A stretch of DNA of 44,171 bases from JBPBQZ01 sp050955105. Its GTDB lineage: Bacteria; Pseudomonadota; Gammaproteobacteria; Burkholderiales; Burkholderiaceae. The notes under the pieces are model-generated. The model was not told where the DNA came from, made no database searches, and worked only from the letters and a program-made list of their open reading frames with translations. Each line of letters starts with the position of its first letter. Within the stretch, counting starts at the first letter, position 1. Shown piece by piece: positions 43,054-44,171 of the stretch. Made by a program: the position numbers and the translations under genes. The stretch is from positions 1-44,171 of the forward strand of contig JBPBQZ010000092.1 in the NCBI GenBank assembly GCA_050955105.1, given 5' to 3'.

Positions 43054-44049
43054 ATGCACCTTATGAAACGGGGTATCCCCGCCCTTATTCTCACCCTCGC
43101 GTCCGGCGTCGTCTTCGCGGAGAATCCGGTTGTAACCGTTGCTCTGGGCGGACCGCCGTCGACCTATATGATTCCGCTTTATGTAGCGCAGGATGCCGGT
43201 CTCTTTGCTAAAGACGGAGTCGACGTAAAGACAATGACTGTCAGCGGCGATCAAAATTCCATGCGAGCGGTTCTAACCGGTGACGCGGACGTCGCGGTTA
43301 TCGGGCCACCCATCATGTACGAAACACTGGGCAATGGGGGGAAGGTCAAGACGATCGCCGGCTGGCAAGAAACTACCGACTATTACCTCATTCTAGGTAA
43401 AGGCAAGGGCAGCACGATAAAAGACGCCGCCGGTAAGACATTGGCCGTCTCTACCCCGGGCAGCATGCCGCAGATCGTCCCTGAGATGATATTCAAGAAA
43501 AACAATATCGATAGTACCGGCACGAAATACGCGCCCATTGGTGGCAATACGGCTCGAATCCAAGCCGTAATCAGTGGGAAGATTGACGGCACGATCGCGG
43601 ACACGCTGAATTCCTTGCGCGGCGAGCGTTCAGGGAAAGTCACGTTGATTACCACTACAGCTCAGCAGTTTCCTGAAGGGCTCGGTTATATTCTCCTGGC
43701 AGTAAAGGAAAGTGAGTTAACTGATCCAGTAAAGCGAAAGGCCCTTCTGGCGTTCGTTAAGGGGTCTATCGAAGGCGCCCGCATGACAGTTGACCAGCCT
43801 GTCAAAGCCGCAGATATTTTCTACAAAAAGAATGGCGGCGACGTCGACTTGCAACTGATCAAAGACTCTATACAACAATTGAACCGCTTCAAGGTGTGGG
43901 GCGTGAACGGTGGTATCAGCAAATCGGTTCACGACTTCACCATGAAAACCTATGTCGACTTCGGACTGAGCAAGAATAGCCTTTCCTATGATCAGGTGTA
44001 CGACCCGTCATTGGTGAATCAGCTTCTCAAGGAGATTGGCACCCGCTAA
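43054..44049 (+). CDS. NitT/TauT-type ABC transporter substrate-binding protein
   Basis: A 331-residue periplasmic binding protein of the NMT1/SsuA/TauA-like family. The signal peptide (KRGIPALILTLASGVVFA) is followed by VTVALGGPPSTYMIPLYVAQ, DAGLFAKDGVDVK, GDADVAVIGPPIMYE and AGKTLAVSTPGSMPQ, the ligand-cleft segments of this fold. ATG 43054 is preferred; 43063 is possible. No ATPase or permease follows: a strong terminator lies 30 bases after the stop, so it is either an orphan or works with components encoded elsewhere. Confidence 0.9.
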   Translation: MHLMKRGIPALILTLASGVVFAENPVVTVALGGPPSTYMIPLYVAQDAGLFAKDGVDVKTMTVSGDQNSMRAVLTGDADVAVIGPPIMYETLGNGGKVKTIAGWQETTDYYLILGKGKGSTIKDAAGKTLAVSTPGSMPQIVPEMIFKKNNIDSTGTKYAPIGGNTARIQAVISGKIDGTIADTLNSLRGERSGKVTLITTTAQQFPEGLGYILLAVKESELTDPVKRKALLAFVKGSIEGARMTVDQPVKAADIFYKKNGGDVDLQLIKDSIQQLNRFKVWGVNGGISKSVHDFTMKTYVDFGLSKNSLSYDQVYDPSLVNQLLKEIGTR

Positions 44050-44076
44050 TATTTTCAGACACCTTTGTGATAATAG

Positions 44077-44113
44077 CAATCGCGCCGGGGATTAACCGGC
44101 GCGATGGCTTTTT
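44077..44113 (+). terminator. Bidirectional-looking intrinsic terminator
   Basis: ATCGCGCCGG (44079-44088) and CCGGCGCGAT (44096-44105) form a perfect ten-base stem with a seven-base loop, followed by GGCTTTTTAT. It ends the solute-binding-protein transcript. Confidence 0.88.
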
Positions 44114-44120
44114 ATAGCGG

Positions 44121-44171
44121 TCACAGCAGAGACAAGACACTCTCGTCATCCAGATCCGTGAGGTTTTCAAC
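44121..44171 (-). CDS. Possible 3' end of a gene entering from the right edge
   Basis: On the minus strand an open frame runs from the window edge to TGA at 44121-44123, ending NLTDLDDESVLSLL. It is acidic and helix-like, and it stops right at the terminator, which suits a convergent gene. Only 16 codons are visible, so no function can be given. Confidence 0.35.
   Translation of the reverse strand, partial: VENLTDLDDESVLSLL

Noticed and set aside
1..44171. CRISPR arrays, tRNA or rRNA genes, intact insertion sequences
   Set aside because: Reading both strands showed no regularly spaced direct repeats, no tRNA-like cloverleaf with conserved T-loop, and no transposase with flanking inverted repeats; only inferred fragments suggest past mobile DNA.

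Overview
The window reads as accessory chromosomal DNA from a member of the Burkholderiaceae (Burkholderia, Paraburkholderia or Caballeronia type). The reasons are high G+C coding sequence, a Burkholderia-style general porin with an N-terminal signal and terminal Phe, an FTR1/EfeO/EfeB/EfeM iron cassette, and many LysR, TetR and GlxA-type regulators paired with redox enzymes. No tRNA, rRNA, CRISPR array or intact transposase was seen. This assignment is inferred from gene style, not from a database search.

Layout. 1-5.3 kb is a patchwork: an unidentified partial gene, an A+T-rich LuxR-type regulator broken by two apparent frameshifts, a free-standing thiamine-phosphate-synthase-like protein, two glutathione-transferase-family genes, a small membrane protein, and fragments of a coiled-coil protein, a tautomerase and a VOC protein. 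5.25-6.8 kb is an AbiE-type toxin-antitoxin pair. 6.9-10.8 kb holds a LysR regulator divergent from an alpha/beta hydrolase, then a PaiB-like FMN protein divergent from a MmyB-like XRE regulator, with a deleted NAD(P)-binding gene between them. 10.9-12.0 kb is a GT-B glycosyltransferase-like gene.

12.4-16.7 kb is a four-gene iron-uptake operon (efeU-efeO-efeB-efeM) behind a Fur-box-like site. The first three genes overlap by ATGA. The EfeO M75 domain has lost the HxxE metal motif that the separate EfeM protein keeps.

16.9-25.0 kb looks like an uncharacterised catabolic or detoxification block: acyl-CoA synthetase plus double-hotdog hydratase with a TetR regulator; CmcJ/NvfI-type oxygenase plus a 2-hydroxychromene-2-carboxylate-isomerase-like protein with a LysR regulator; and a GST, DOPA-dioxygenase-like and SDR operon. 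25.2-31.5 kb holds an NAD-dependent epimerase-like gene, an MFS exporter divergent from a GlxA/AraC regulator across a long inverted repeat, a LysR/SDR divergent pair, and a lipoprotein CDP-diacylglycerol pyrophosphatase.

31.7-36.3 kb is signalling: a PAS-GGDEF diguanylate cyclase divergent from a PPK2 polyphosphate kinase, followed by a GAF-PAS-GGDEF-EAL protein. 36.4-39.5 kb has a TetR regulator divergent from a second epimerase-like paralogue across a perfect 11-bp-arm operator, then a rearrangement scar joining a gutted SDR to the tail of a threonine-dehydratase-like gene, and a VOC protein. 39.6-44.1 kb couples an aspartate-dehydrogenase-like gene and a D-2-hydroxyacid dehydrogenase divergently to a porin and a NitT/TauT-type solute-binding protein that ends at a strong terminator with no ABC partners in view.
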